Part shown: piece after piece, positions 37,244 to 48,712 of the stretch
Numbering within the stretch: the first letter of the stretch is position 1
How the letters are laid out: each line of letters begins with the position of its first letter
NCBI GenBank assembly: GCA_000697355.1
Contig: JNEN01001227.1
Span: forward strand, 434,001-498,000
Source of the DNA: Syncephalastrum monosporum B8922
Lineage: Eukaryota; Mucoromycota; Mucoromycetes; Mucorales; Syncephalastraceae
Reading direction: 5' to 3'
DNA: 64,000 nucleotides
Program-made: the position numbers and the translations under genes
The notes under the pieces: model-generated
Databases searched by the model: none
What the model saw: only the letters and a program-made list of their open reading frames with translations
What the model was told of the DNA's origin: nothing

Positions 37244-39781
37244 TTATTGCAGTTGTTCTACAAGACGAATTGCTTCCGTCTGGAGTTCGGCGTCCATGGG
37301 ATGTGCACTTGGCTGGAGGATAGGCGCAATCATGCGGTTTAGAATTGTCTGGGCAAGAGCAGCGAGTGCGTCCCTGGGTAAATGACGCCGCCATAGGGCA
37401 AGTGTTTTCAAATACTGAAGAGGATGGTCAATGTGTATTCACACAAATAACGCGATATCAAACTTACTTTACACTGCCGCCAGAAGAAACGCTGTTTGGC
37501 TTCGAGCGCGTCGGGCGACAGGTGCCCGCCATGGGGGATGATCTTGTCTATGATGTCCATGTACGGCCGAAGTTGCTTATCTATTGTCTCTTCCACTGCG
37601 GCTGTCAGGTCCTAATGAACATGTCAGATTCCCGGCACTATAGCACAGATTTGTCTTTCTTTTACCTCGTAGGCACGTTCGTGCTTCTCGACATAGTACG
37701 AGACCTGCTCGACCGCTTGTGCACAATAGCGCATCTCCATCGAAGAAGCCACGTTCAGGGTATCCAGCATGGCAAGTAATTTCTTGACAATAATCTTTTC
37801 GACCACCTTGTTGAGCAGCTCGGTGTCGGCATCCTCGTGGGTGTCGTCGACACCGTACTCAGATAAGGTGGCATGCCAGGCCATCGCGTCAAACTCGATC
37901 GGTTCGGCAAACGGGTCCCACGCGACGAGCTCACACCGGACGTAAAACTCGAACGCAGCGGGGAGACTGAGGCTGCCGAACGCGTTCGCGTAGTCTTCCG
38001 GGAAATCTGTCTTCCACGACTCAAACTTGGCCTTGACCGCACTCAACGAGCCAAAAGCCTCGCCCACGTCGGCCAAAAGGGCTTCAATTTTGGCTGTCTG
38101 GATCGTTTCGAGCTTCGCATCGCGCTGCGCCGCCCAGTCCTGACCGACGTCGTCGTCCGACCACAAGCTCTGATCAATCAGGGTTTCTGCACCCGAAAGT
38201 TCGACAAAGGTACGTAGTCGCTGTTCCCGTTCAACCTTCCGTCGCTGTCGTGCGGTGTCCACATTGCGTTCTCGACCAAATTCGTCCACACCATTTTCAA
38301 CAGGCAGCGCGGTTTCTTCGGGTACGTGGGCGAAGAGACGCAGATCATCCATGTCGTCCTGCCACCTCCGCTTGACGACAACCTCGTGCTTTGTGGCGAG
38401 CAGGTCGTGGGCTTCTTGCTCGAGCTTTTCCAGCTCAGGGAACTAGCTAGCGTTAGCTAAAGGAAAACCATTCGAGTCATGCACCGGCTCACCTTGACAT
38501 CGAGAAACTCGCCGAGATCATTGACGTATTCAGCCAAGGACCGGAAATAGTCGTATCGCTTGCTCTCATGGGTCATTTGCTGATCCAGGTCTGCCTGGGC
38601 CTTTTCGATATCTTGATTGCTGTTTTCCATCTGAGCGAGCTGGGTCTCAGTTTCGGCCATGGATTGTTCAAGCGTCCGCGAAGTCATGTCCAGGCCAGCG
38701 AGGACTTCGGTCAGGTTTGGTATCTCGGGCATGATCTCTGGCACTATCAGTGGCATGACATGAGTCTCCCTCTCTTGCTCTTTTTCTGTCGTTCTCCAGG
38801 TTCACGTACCTATGGCAGGGTAATAGTCTGCAGGCGGTTTGGTGCGGTCAAGGTCATCCGCCCTCTTCTGCCTTACACCACCGTGGCGTATCAGGTCCTG
38901 TTCCCAGCGATCCAGATCCTCGTCCTCATCGGCGTCTGACTCGAGTTCCTGAGCATCCTCGATCATCTCGCGCACGCCCTGCCTCCGGTCGCGTTCCTCT
39001 CTTTGGGCGGTCTTCTTGTCAAGCGTGAGTTTTTCACCAAGGTACTGCGAGAAATCCTCCTCATCACCGACTTCGTCCTCTTCGCGGACCAGCCGTCGGT
39101 GCTCGGACGCGTCATTCAGGGCAATGAATTCTTCTTCGTCTGCCCCTTCCTCGGGCGCGCCGTTACCTGCCTTGCGCATCTGCTCTCGTTTTTTCTTGGC
39201 GGCCTGGATGGCATGTGCGGTCGGGATATCGCCTGGTGCCGCCGCAGCACGTACACTCGAAGGGAACTTCTCGGCCAGTAGGGCTTCGTCGTGGTCGATG
39301 GCCTGCGCAGGTCGACTCATTGTGTTCTTTTTGAGGCTTTCAATCACCTCGGTCGAGTACGACGACGACGCCGGAGACGAATCGGATGTGGATCTGCAGA
39401 GCTGTGAGTGAGTCATGGCGCGATCGCGTGATTCAAGCGACTTACGTCTCTGGTATATGAAGAGCCGCAGCACGGGCCGCTAGCCGCTTGGCCGATTTGC
39501 TCTTTTTGATTTTGAAAGTGTCCGTGTCGCCTTCTTCTTCATGGTCGAAGCTAAGGCCGAGCGCCTGCTCCTTCTTCTTCGCCTTTCTCTTCTCGTCTGA
39601 TTTTAAGGTGGTGCGCTGAACAGTGGCTGAAACAGACATATAACGAAGGAGAAAGCAGAGGATGAGCCAAACAATATAGCCTAGACAGATTACACATACT
39701 TTCTTCGGTGTGTTCCTCGTCATCGCTGGTGATGATCTTGCGTCGCGTGGTATTCTTCGGACGAGAAGGCTTTTTAAACAT
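37244..39781 (-). CDS. GCFC2/PAXBP1-like splicing factor
   Basis: Seven exons in transcript order: 39700-39781, 39446-39626, 38810-39393, 38493-38743, 37666-38442, 37468-37611 and 37244-37414, total 729 residues. The N-terminus (MFKKPSRPKNTTRRK) is basic and followed by Ser/Asp/Glu-rich disorder, then a coiled coil (around residues 280-370). The C-terminal half is the helical GCFC domain, with the typical FESWKTDFPEDYANAFGSLS and WDPF-type core. This family (GCFC2, PAXBP1, plant ILP1) works with the NTR-type complex that disassembles spliceosomes and intron lariats, in the nucleus. The divergent neighbour mL45 starts 256 bp away. The length is near that of family members, and all introns are GT-AG. 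Confidence 0.88.
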
Positions 39782-40037
39782 TATAGATGAATATTATTTA
39801 TGTATGTATGTATATACAACACGAGAAAGAAAAGTGGCAGAAGAAGGAAGCATGAATTGAACGGGATAGACAGGTTGCAACAACTCAGCCACGGTCACTC
39901 AAAACTTCCAAACGTGAATTGTGTGTATGTGCGTGCGGTAATTGTGAATTGTGGAAATTTGACGTGCAGACACAGCCAGACACACAGACAAGACAGGCCT
40001 TGATTTATTGTTGAATTGTTTTCCTCCATTTTATAAG
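39782..40037. promoter_or_regulatory. Bidirectional promoter region, GCFC gene and mL45
   Basis: 256 bp between divergent start codons. A tgta/tatg repeat lies next to the GCFC start (39800-39815). Confidence 0.5.
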
Positions 40038-41080
40038 ATGTTGCGTAGTCTGACTGCTTCGCCTCTGCTTGCGGCCCGTCCTATCATGAGACAGTCTGCT
40101 ATGGCTGCTGTCCAGTTCCAACGCATGTATGCCACAGACCGTCGCATGCAACAGGGCAAGCAGATCCTGCTTCGTGACCACGGTGTCATTGGTATGTCTG
40201 TCATTATTTCTTTATTTCTTTTATTTATCAAAAGACCCTGCCCTGCCCGTGCATTCACTTGACATGCATTCTCATTCTAACCATAACTGCATCCCGTTTA
40301 GCCAACTATGTCCCTCCTGAGCAGTCTCCTCCTATCACTGACTTTGCTCAGTGGCGCTTGACCAAGTGGCGTAACCTGAAGAACAGCGTCCAAAACTTGC
40401 TTAGGTAAAAATTGCCACTGCGAATTCAGGGTGACCCCGTTCATGCTCATATTTCGTTTTGCAGCGTGGGTCTGATCAAGCACAAGTCTCAATACGAAAA
40501 GTGGAACTCGGCGCAGTTCCTTCAGATCGCCGAGGAGACTTACAAGGACATGAACGTTGCCTTTGCTAGGTAACGCTTGTTGCACTATTATGATCTGTAT
40601 CTTTGGTATTCATTTATTGTTTGTTTACTTTACTTTGTTTAGAGGCGACCGTGGCCTACTGGAAGAAGTGTGCTTGGACTCCATGTACTCGGTAAGAGAC
40701 AAGAAGACGATGACCAGGTATCGGGCGAAAACTCATACGGTGGTCTATAGAACCTGAAGAACCAGATCAAGAACCGATCGAACGCGCGTTGGGAATGGCA
40801 CTACCACGGCGAGGTGGAAGCACCCCGCATTGTGTGCGTTCGTTGCATGGGTACTTCTGGCGTGAGCAAGCACGGTTTCTCGGTCGGCCAGGCCACCGTC
40901 CGCATGTTCACCAAGCAGAGCATGGCTGTCTTTGACAAGAAGAACCGTCTCATCGGCGGCGACCCCAACAAGATCCACAATGTGCTGGAATACGTCGTTT
41001 TCCAGAAGACCATCTCGGATCCAGAGGATATCTGGCGCGTCTATGGCAAAATTGCGCCACCCCACAAAGTAGAGCAATAA
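40038..41080 (+). CDS. MRPL45: Mitochondrial ribosomal protein mL45 (Tim44-like domain)
   Basis: Five exons: 40038-40191, 40302-40404, 40465-40569, 40643-40691 and 40751-41080, giving 246 residues. It starts with a mitochondrial presequence (MLRSLTASPLLAARPIMRQS). The middle has DFAQWRLTKWRNLKNSVQNL, and the C-terminal half forms a Tim44-like domain (WEWHYHGEVEAPRIVCVRCM and a QATVRMFTKQSMAV strand). This fits mL45/Mba1, which sits at the ribosome exit tunnel and links mitochondrial translation to the inner membrane insertase. A plain Tim44-like protein is the main alternative. A CA microsatellite lies past the stop. Confidence 0.82.
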
Positions 41081-41423
41081 GCAAAAGAATGAAAAAAAGT
41101 AGTTAGCTAGCAGATATATATACATGTACACACACACACACACTCACACACACGCACACGCACACGCACACGCACACATCTCATTATAATCAAACAATAC
41201 AAAGAGCAGAAATATATCTCTTTTATCTTTGGATACAAAAAGAAATAGGATTCCTTCCCTTTCTTCTATTTTATTTTTGATTGTTTTTTTCTCTAGGTGA
41301 TCCATAAGGCGGGGGAGGGTGTGAGCGCGCGTAGTTGTGTCAGGGTGAAATGTTGGTTATAGTGCATCGTGAAGAAAGAAAAAGACACACACATGCGAGA
41401 GAATGTATTCAGGATTGAATAAT
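41081..41423. other. Convergent intergenic region with CA microsatellite
   Basis: 3' flanks of mL45 and NDUFS7. A ca/cg-type dinucleotide repeat runs at about 41128-41176; no gene seen. Confidence 0.6.
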
Positions 41424-42346
41424 TTACTTGCGGTACCACATCTGGGTGATCTTGGTCTAAGAGAGATATCGCGTAAGTAACGCATTGGTCCTACACAGCC
41501 GGTCAAGTATGGGAGAACTTACTCTTCTCATCTTCTTCTGGAGCTGGAAGATACCGTACAGCAGAGCCTCGGCGGTGGGCGGGCAACCAGGGACGTAGAC
41601 ATCGACGGGGACGATGCGGTCACAACCACGGACAACCGAGTACGAGTAGTGGTAGTAACCACCACCGTTGGCGCAGGAACCCATCGAGATGACCCAGCGG
41701 GGCTCGGGCATCTGGTCGTACACCTTGCGAAGCGCAGGAGCCATCTTGTTGGTCAGCGTGCCGGCAACAATCATCACATCCGACTGACGGGGAGTGGCAC
41801 GGAAAATGATACCGAGACGATCCTGATCGTAACGCGGCGTCGAGCAGTGCATCATTTCCTATCATTCATTGAACCTTTAGCACTTGTCCTTTTTTTTTTT
41901 CTTTTTCTTTTTGCCACCCCTCTTAATGACAACGTGACATACCACAGCGCAGCAGGCCAGACCGAAAGTCACGGGCCAGATGGAGCCTTCACGGGCCCAG
42001 TTGACAACACGATCGACCGTCGACAGCACGTACTCTAAATCGACCATGAGTGATGGGTTGAATCATACAACAATGAGTGAGAATTCGTACCAGCGCTGTT
42101 GTTGGGCTTGATCGCAACGTCTTTGATTTCGTCAATGTTGCGGGTGACCTCAGTCGAGACGGCACGCTTCGAGACGACCGACAGAGCGTTGGGAGCGGCA
42201 GCGGCAGCTGAGAATGGGAGGGCGAATTATTAATATGAATGCAATGTATGGAGTATAGCATATAAAATGGGTAGAATGTATAAAGTAGGATTGTGCTTAC
42301 TCAATGCTCGCTTGGCGGTGTGCAATCCGAGGGCGGTAGCTGCCAT
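41424..42346 (-). CDS. NDUFS7: NADH:ubiquinone oxidoreductase subunit NDUFS7 (PSST)
   Basis: Five exons in transcript order: 42301-42346, 42091-42207, 41943-42034, 41523-41858 and 41424-41456, giving 207 residues. The N-terminal 45 residues are an Ala/Ser-rich presequence. The core carries the ligands of iron-sulfur cluster N2: the double Cys of GLACCAVEMMH, the Cys of [10 protein letters not shown] and the Cys of VPGCPP. The last exon encodes only ten residues ([10 protein letters not shown]) and a stop. The subunit forms part of the ubiquinone-binding site of complex I at the junction of its arms. Its presence shows this fungus has a proton-pumping complex I, unlike budding yeast. Confidence 0.96.
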
Positions 42347-43996
42347 TATGAAAGAGTGGGGAGAGTGTAAAGCAACAGGAAAAAGTGTTGTTTTTCTTGC
42401 CTTCAATTTTCAGCGCGCCCCACCCAACCCGGAACTGTGAAAACCACCCCCAAGAAACTCCGCCATTCTGACGTGGGCTTTTCGTTCACTGGCCATGTCT
42501 TCGCAGCAGTTCCTTCTTTTGTGATCTTTGACCTGGCACATGTCCGTTCCTTTCCTTTGCATAAAAATCAACAAGAACTAGAGGTGGAACCTACGGCACA
42601 TGTGGTCAAGTGATACACTGTTACTATACTCCATATGACTGTTCTATCCTTCACCATGCTTCTTCTGTTCTCCATCCGTCCGTCTTTCTGGGTCTCTATT
42701 GTAGAGAATAAGCTGCGCCCGTGTTGCCTATGTTTCTCTTCTCTCACGCCTCTCTCGCTTCTTTTGTTCTCTTTCTATTCGATACTACTGTACGCCGCAC
42801 CAATAAGACAGGTTCATCGGCCCCAGGCCCTCTGAGAAAGTCTATCATTACATAAGCCAAGATTCGATGGCTCAGATGAACTCTTGAGAGACGCACGAGG
42901 TCACTGCGTGGTGGGTCAACACAGGAAAGGAAAACCATCATGCATCGAAAAGCAGAGGACGATCGGATGGGCTTATAATGAAGTACGCCTCTCGTTACTT
43001 GAGGAACCTTCATACTGCTCTCAAACTCAATGCAGAATCGCATGAAAAAGACGCTCGTCTCTCTTAAAAGAAAGTTAAGTGGAGAAGGACGCGCAGCATA
43101 CATTACGAGATTACAAGGTACATTTATCTCAATCTGTGAATATTCATTTAAAGCATATACAAAGATATGTACATGTTCTGTGTGCAATTATACAGTATTG
43201 CACAGATCAATGCAAAAAGACAGAAATCACACATGACTCTAAAAATGGCGGGTGCGTGCATGCATGATCGACATTATACCAGACTAACAAGTATTAAGAT
43301 GTGATCCGGAAAAGAAGAACCTGATTCTGTGCTTAAAGACAGGAGAAATAAAGAAGGATTCATAACGTAGAGGACCAGGTCCGAATACATACAGTTATAA
43401 ACCGTCTATGTTTGCTTTGATATGAGACAGATAAGGGTAAAAAGTACTTTAAACCGTTGTACGGCTTTTATTTCGACCAAAAAGCGGAAACCGGGATCTT
43501 GCTTTGGCCTGGATTTGATATCAGACCAGTACACTCGTGTTGGTCTTACCACCAAATCCGCTTCCACACCCTGTCCCCATAAACTGTCCGTAAGTTTGCA
43601 TGGATGTCGTCGTTTGTTCGGATATGTAACATGATAAAATCATGTCACTCAGACTTAGAAAGGAAACCCTCCGCCCTGGATCTACGTATTATTCGATTTT
43701 AATAGGCCAAACATGCGGATTGACATTACAAGTTACCCAAAAGGATATCATCTTCTTTCATCAGAGCCGTCTACCATGCCATTCGCGTCATTGTATCCTT
43801 TTTCTCGTCAAATAAACCTTTGAGCTTTATTTTTTATTCGCCCTCCCTTTTCTACTCTTGATCCATCTTTCTCTCTTCTTCTCCTTTCTACTTTTTGTTT
43901 TTTTCCTTCCTTTTTCTTTGGTTTCCGACCCGGGCAATTCTAGACCTTGTCGTCGTCGTTCCATGTTTATTTTCTAATATATAACTTATCACCTTA
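42347..43996. other. Long divergent intergenic region, no gene supported
   Basis: 1.65 kb between NDUFS7 and the ThrE-type gene. No tRNA or gene recognised. A long T/C-rich tract (43795-43930) precedes the next gene. A short Gly-rich frame on the - strand (around 43525-43600) is too short to call. Confidence 0.45.
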
Positions 43997-46083
43997 ATGG
44001 AAGTGGAGTCACGGCTGTCCGAAGACAGGACACTCTGTAAAAATGAACTCGTTAAAAACAATACACCTACTAGCTGTGATTCCACCAGTCGGCCGCTCGC
44101 AGTTCGGCCCCCAGGAGGTGGACGCACCTATAGCAGCGATACTGTAATTGGCGTCATTTCGTCCCAAGAGTACCAAACCGGCGAAAATACGACAACGACC
44201 AAATCGCTTGCCGCAAAGAGCCCTCTCGCATCAGAATTGCTTCCTGCCGTTCAAGACCCCCTGCGCACACCTGCACTTAGCAAGCCCCCTGAACCAGGAA
44301 AAATCATTGACGACACAAGCGAAGACACCAAGAAAGATGAGTCTGTCCTGCCCGTCATCGACGTCGTAGGCGACTCGGCTAGCTCGGTCATCATGTCGTC
44401 TCTGCGCAAACTGCATCACGACGATAGTAATGACTACGATCAACAAGTTCACCTATCTCGGCGTACATCCAGCAACATCTATGTTACGGTTACTCCAGAA
44501 TTATCCGCTACCCAGACGGAGACTACACTCGTGGAGAACGAAGAAAGGATGTACTATACAAAGAAAACAATCCTTCTCACCCTCGGTCAGTGCCTTCTCC
44601 AGTACGGCAGTCCGTGTCATCGAGTGGTAAGTCTCACCGGCTTCCCTGCCTTAGCCACATTCTATTACAGCAAGCAGCATTGCTCTGATTGGTTTTTTTT
44701 TTTTTTCCACGCATTCACAGACTCATTGCATTTCAATTTTTCTTTTTTTCATGCGTGCCCACGTAGGAAGATACGCTCAAGCATGCGGCACATATGCTTA
44801 CCATCGATGCGTCCTTCTCTATCGTGCCTGATCTTGTACTTGTATCCTTCATGCCCCCGACACCCCACCATTCTTCAGGAAAGCACCCATCCATGACACA
44901 AAACAACACAACGAATGAGAAGGGAAATATAGACCGCCCTTGTTCATCTTGCCCTTCAGTCCCACCACTTGCTGCAAGCGAAACATTGTCAATCAAGACC
45001 GCCATGGCCTTTGACACTCACAAACTCGTGCTGGTCTCGCGGTCCATGAACAACCTTTACAAGGGCGACATCAGCCTCGACGCATGCCTATGTGAACTCC
45101 GTGAGATCATGGGATCGCCAGCAACTTCTGGCTACTGGTCCACGATGCTTGCCTTTATCCTGATCGGTTTCTCTGCCACTGCTTGCATGTTCAACGGAAC
45201 CTGGTACGATGCCCTCGCAGCCGCCGGACTGGGTTGGGTCGTCTCTCTTCTGTTAATTGCCTCTACGCTGTTTCCCGTGTATGGCCCTATCTTTGAAGTG
45301 TCTTCATGCGTCTTTGTGGGAATCATGGGCCGCGTGCTGCATAATTACACATGCTTTAGTCGTCTCGGCGTTTCCTCCATTTTGATCCTTTTGCCTGGCT
45401 ACGCTATGACCATGGCAGTGGTACGACAGATATATAAGTTTAAAATTTATAGGCAGCTCGACTCATATGCTTCATTCTAGATGGAGATATCTGCACGACA
45501 GGTCACGACCGGCGCCATCCGTCTAATCTACGCCCTCGTGTATACTTTTATGCTCGCCTATGGTCTACAGATCGGCAGCAGCGCCTACCTTGCCATCGAT
45601 CCCAGCGTCCCTGAAGAAGGCACGTGCGGCGAGCCCGTCTCGCCCTGGTTTTACATCCCGCTCGTACCTATTATGAGTATAGCGATCGGGCTTGCCTACG
45701 GATCGTCCAGGCACGAGTTCCTCTCCCAGACGTTTTGCGCCACAATCGGTTTCTGTATCCTGTACTTTTTAGGCCAAGTTGTCACGGATGCTCAAGTCCT
45801 GAGCACCATTGCTGCCTTTGCCATGGGTCTGTACGCCAACCTCGCCTTGAAACTCACGGGGCAGCCGCCGCTTGCGCCGCTGTGTGTAGGGATCACGCTG
45901 CTCGTTCCAGGGAGCACTGGTGTGCGGGATGCATTTACCTTGCTCACGACACAGGATCCCATTCAGGGTGACTTTACCATACACATGCTCAAAATAGCGC
46001 TGGGTATATCGGTTGGGCTCTACACTGCAGCGATGATTGTATATCCTAGTGGGAAGCTGCGCTCCATGTATATATCACTTTAA
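43997..46083 (+). CDS. ThrE/Prm10-type multi-pass membrane transporter
   Basis: Exons 43997-44626, 44767-45420 and 45481-46083 give 628 residues. The first 190 residues are polar and disordered. Then comes the ThrE N-terminal signature (LGQCLLQYGSPCHRVEDTLKHAA), the cytosolic domain with FSIVPDLVLVSFMP, and two blocks of about five membrane helices each: around LAFILIGFSATACMF to ILILLPGYAMTMAV, then IRLIYALVYTFMLAYGL to IALGISVGLYTAAMIVY. The family (DUF1212) includes bacterial threonine/serine exporter ThrE and yeast pheromone-regulated Prm10. The function in fungi is not settled; amino-acid efflux is inferred. About 40 polar residues in the second exon (around 44860-44980) could be an insert or an unspliced in-frame intron. 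Confidence 0.85.
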
Positions 46084-46411
46084 CTATAACCCGACAACAA
46101 AAGACTGAGAGAGCATTTTCACATTGTACACATTACGTTGCATTGCCAGCTACGCCAAGAATATAGGTGTTGCGTCATGTTTGCGCAGCTCATATCATCC
46201 CATCATGCTGCAGTAGGCATAGTTTTCCGATGTGTTTCATTTATGCATTAGAACAATATAGAAGCCAACAGGCACACATCTTTCTCTTCTCGGTGGCTCG
46301 GAAGATAAGTACGTCTTCGTGCATATTATAAAATGTTATCCAGAACAAACCATCTTGGATACCAGGCGCGTTTTAGTTATACTGTGACTCAGGGAAATAA
46401 GTAGCTTCAGC
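46084..46411. other. Convergent intergenic region
   Basis: 3' flanks of the transporter gene and of carboxypeptidase copy A; no gene seen. Confidence 0.5.
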
Positions 46412-48321
46412 CTAAGCCAAGGGCTCGTTCTTCAGCCAGCGCAGAAGCATGTCTAACGAGTTCTCAGGCTGATCATAGGGAACCTAATATAGAAAATTAA
46501 TCCATTTTCCGTGTATCATATAGAAACTCATTTCTTTCTTTTATCTGACGTACCAGATGGCCTGCATCATAGACTCGCAGAAAAGTCAGATTAGAATACG
46601 TGCGCGCTTCACCTGCAAAGGTGTTCTTGTCCTTGGTAAGCCAGGGCTTATCAAGAGCATTCCTAAAGCCTTCCTGGCCAGGCCACTCCATGTCAAGAAG
46701 CCAGGCCTTGTTGCCGTACCAATTGGCTATCCAATCTAATATCCCAGTAGCGTCAAAGAACGGCTCGCGCTTTAAATTGGGAAGATAAAGATCCACCATC
46801 TTACCTTGATCACCGACATAGATCAAGACGCGTACGCCTGCATCCAGTGCTTCTTGAACACCGTACACGGTACTCATTACAAAGTCACCCGCTGAGACAA
46901 AGCGGTCATGGAGATCATCATTACATTGCCGGAATTCTGGGAGGTCTTCCGAGACGCCAAGTGCCGCACGCACTTCAGGCCGGTTAGCATACTCAACCGA
47001 AGCCAGATCGAGGGGATAACAGTCGATATCGCCTCCGTCGCATCTGAGGCGGATATCGTACGGGTTCAGACCTGTCTTAGTAAAAGGTTCCGCCTGCGTT
47101 CGGACACATTCATCGTTGGCCACCGTGCAGGCTGCCGCGGACGAAAAACGGTCGCAAACTTTCAGAAGGGCCTGACAGTGCGAGATACTGGCACGCATGG
47201 ATTCGCACTGTTCCTCGGTATAAATCGGTTTGTCTAATATTGTAAGTCATGTCAGCCTGATTGTGGAAAAGGCACAGGTGTATATACTTGCATCGCGAAT
47301 CGTGGGCACATCCAAAATCGGCAAAGGACTTGAAATGGTAGGAGGGGTCTGTCCAACCGTTACCGATTAAAACCGATTCAAGGTTCAGATATATATCGTT
47401 TTGTGCCCGAAGATTTTGGTCCGCATTATTGCGAATAATTTCAGAAGCAAGAGCAGGCAGATAATGACCGGCTACAGTAGCTCATATAAGTCGTGTATGA
47501 AGAGCCCATCGTGTCTCGTATTACCGTAGGACTCGCCAGCAATGTGGAGGGGGTTATTTGCAAATTGGGTAAACTCAGAAAAGAAGAGTTGGAAGAAGGC
47601 ATACACGTTCTTGCCGGATGCTTCGCTGGTCAGGACGGTCGTATTTCCATAGCTGTATCCAACATTGACCGGCTTCCAATATCGAAGTGATGAGAAACAC
47701 TCAACGTTGACGACAAAGAAAAGACCCCGTACCTGATCCAGGAACAGCAAGTTGGCTTGCGTGTTCCAGCTGTAAGGATTAAGACGCGTGCTGATACCGT
47801 CCTCTTTGACCAAGCAAGGACTAATTTTTTCCGCGCCAGTTAGAAGGCAACTTCAAAGGTAGCTGTTCTTTTTTTTTTTTCTATTACCCAAGCTCCATCC
47901 ATAAGCCAAGCATGGAAGAGCAAGCCGGGCCACCGTTGAGCCACAGCACCACAGGGTCTTGCGCAGGGTTGGAGCGCGACTCAAAGAAGTAAAAAAAGTA
48001 ATGGTCATCCGTTTCTAGGTTGTCAAGGTAGCCCGAATACTAGAAAGCTGTACTGAGTATATGCGCAAAATAGGCGCTATCCGTTCTATATACCTGCACG
48101 CCCTGTTCGCAAGAGACAGGCTGTTTGATGCGCGCAGCGTAACCTTTCACTTTATCGCTGGTTAAAACACGAAATTCCTGTCCCGCTTCATTCGCTGGCG
48201 CTGGAATTCTCTCAGGCTGGTTAAAGACATGCTGCTGCGATGTTGCCTGTTGGGCGCTAACACATAGAGCGAGGCTATAACAGCCTAGAGCTATCAAAGC
48301 CGTCCGGACAGAGAAACGCAT
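46412..48321 (-). CDS. Serine carboxypeptidase (S10, CPY-like), copy A
   Basis: Eight exons in transcript order: 48094-48321, 47888-48039, 47733-47820, 47525-47672, 47292-47471, 46805-47233, 46554-46735 and 46412-46483, giving 492 residues. A signal peptide is followed by a short pro-region. The catalytic triad is Ser in GESYAG (about 204), Asp in GDQDWIANW (about 409) and His in GHLVPYDQP (about 468). The oxyanion motif reads NGGPACSS instead of the usual NGGPGCSS. Introns 3 and 6 (47673-47732, 46736-46804) are in-frame and without stops, so a naive reading would leave them in. Intron 5 only works with a GC donor. Expected in the vacuole or secreted, removing C-terminal residues from peptides. 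Copy B lies 391 bp upstream and shares all of these introns except one. Confidence 0.9.
47234..47291 (-). other. GC-AG intron, carboxypeptidase A intron 5
   Basis: The donor reads GAT|GCAAGTAT and the acceptor ATATTAG|ACAAACC. The nearest GT donor (47287) puts the next exon out of frame. The GC donor restores [10 protein letters not shown] and gives an exon of 180 nt, the same as the matching exon in copy B. Confidence 0.8.
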
Positions 48322-48712
48322 GAATAGACTGAGCAAGACTGTGTGAGAAAAAGGAAGCAAAACCTCGGCCACTGTCATTTATAGTGCGACGACAGGGCTT
48401 AGCCAATAATTTTCAATGGTTCGAGTAACACTAACCGCAGCACCTCGACGCAGAGCTCTCTTCCTTCATTGCTGGATGTAACAAGCGTACCTCACGAGCT
48501 CACTTTGACACGTGCGAACAAAGGCCCATGTACTCACTCACTCTGTCAATATTACAGGGTCCCTTTTTTCTCACACTATATTGCAAACATAGTGAATATG
48601 TTGATGTGCTCTGCTTTATTTGTCAGTTTCTGCCAAAAGCAGACAGAGGTGACACACGGTCTGGCCAGAACGTTCGTCTTCACTGCTGCCTTTAGATATA
48701 GAAAGAGAGCGA
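48322..48712. other. Spacer between carboxypeptidase copies
   Basis: 391 bp holding the promoter of copy A and the 3' end of copy B. No other gene. Confidence 0.55.

Noticed and set aside
46736..46804. Insert of about 22 residues (after GDQG) in carboxypeptidase A
   Set aside because: It starts GTAAGATGG, ends ATATTAG and interrupts the active-site motif; copy B has an intron here, so it is an intron.
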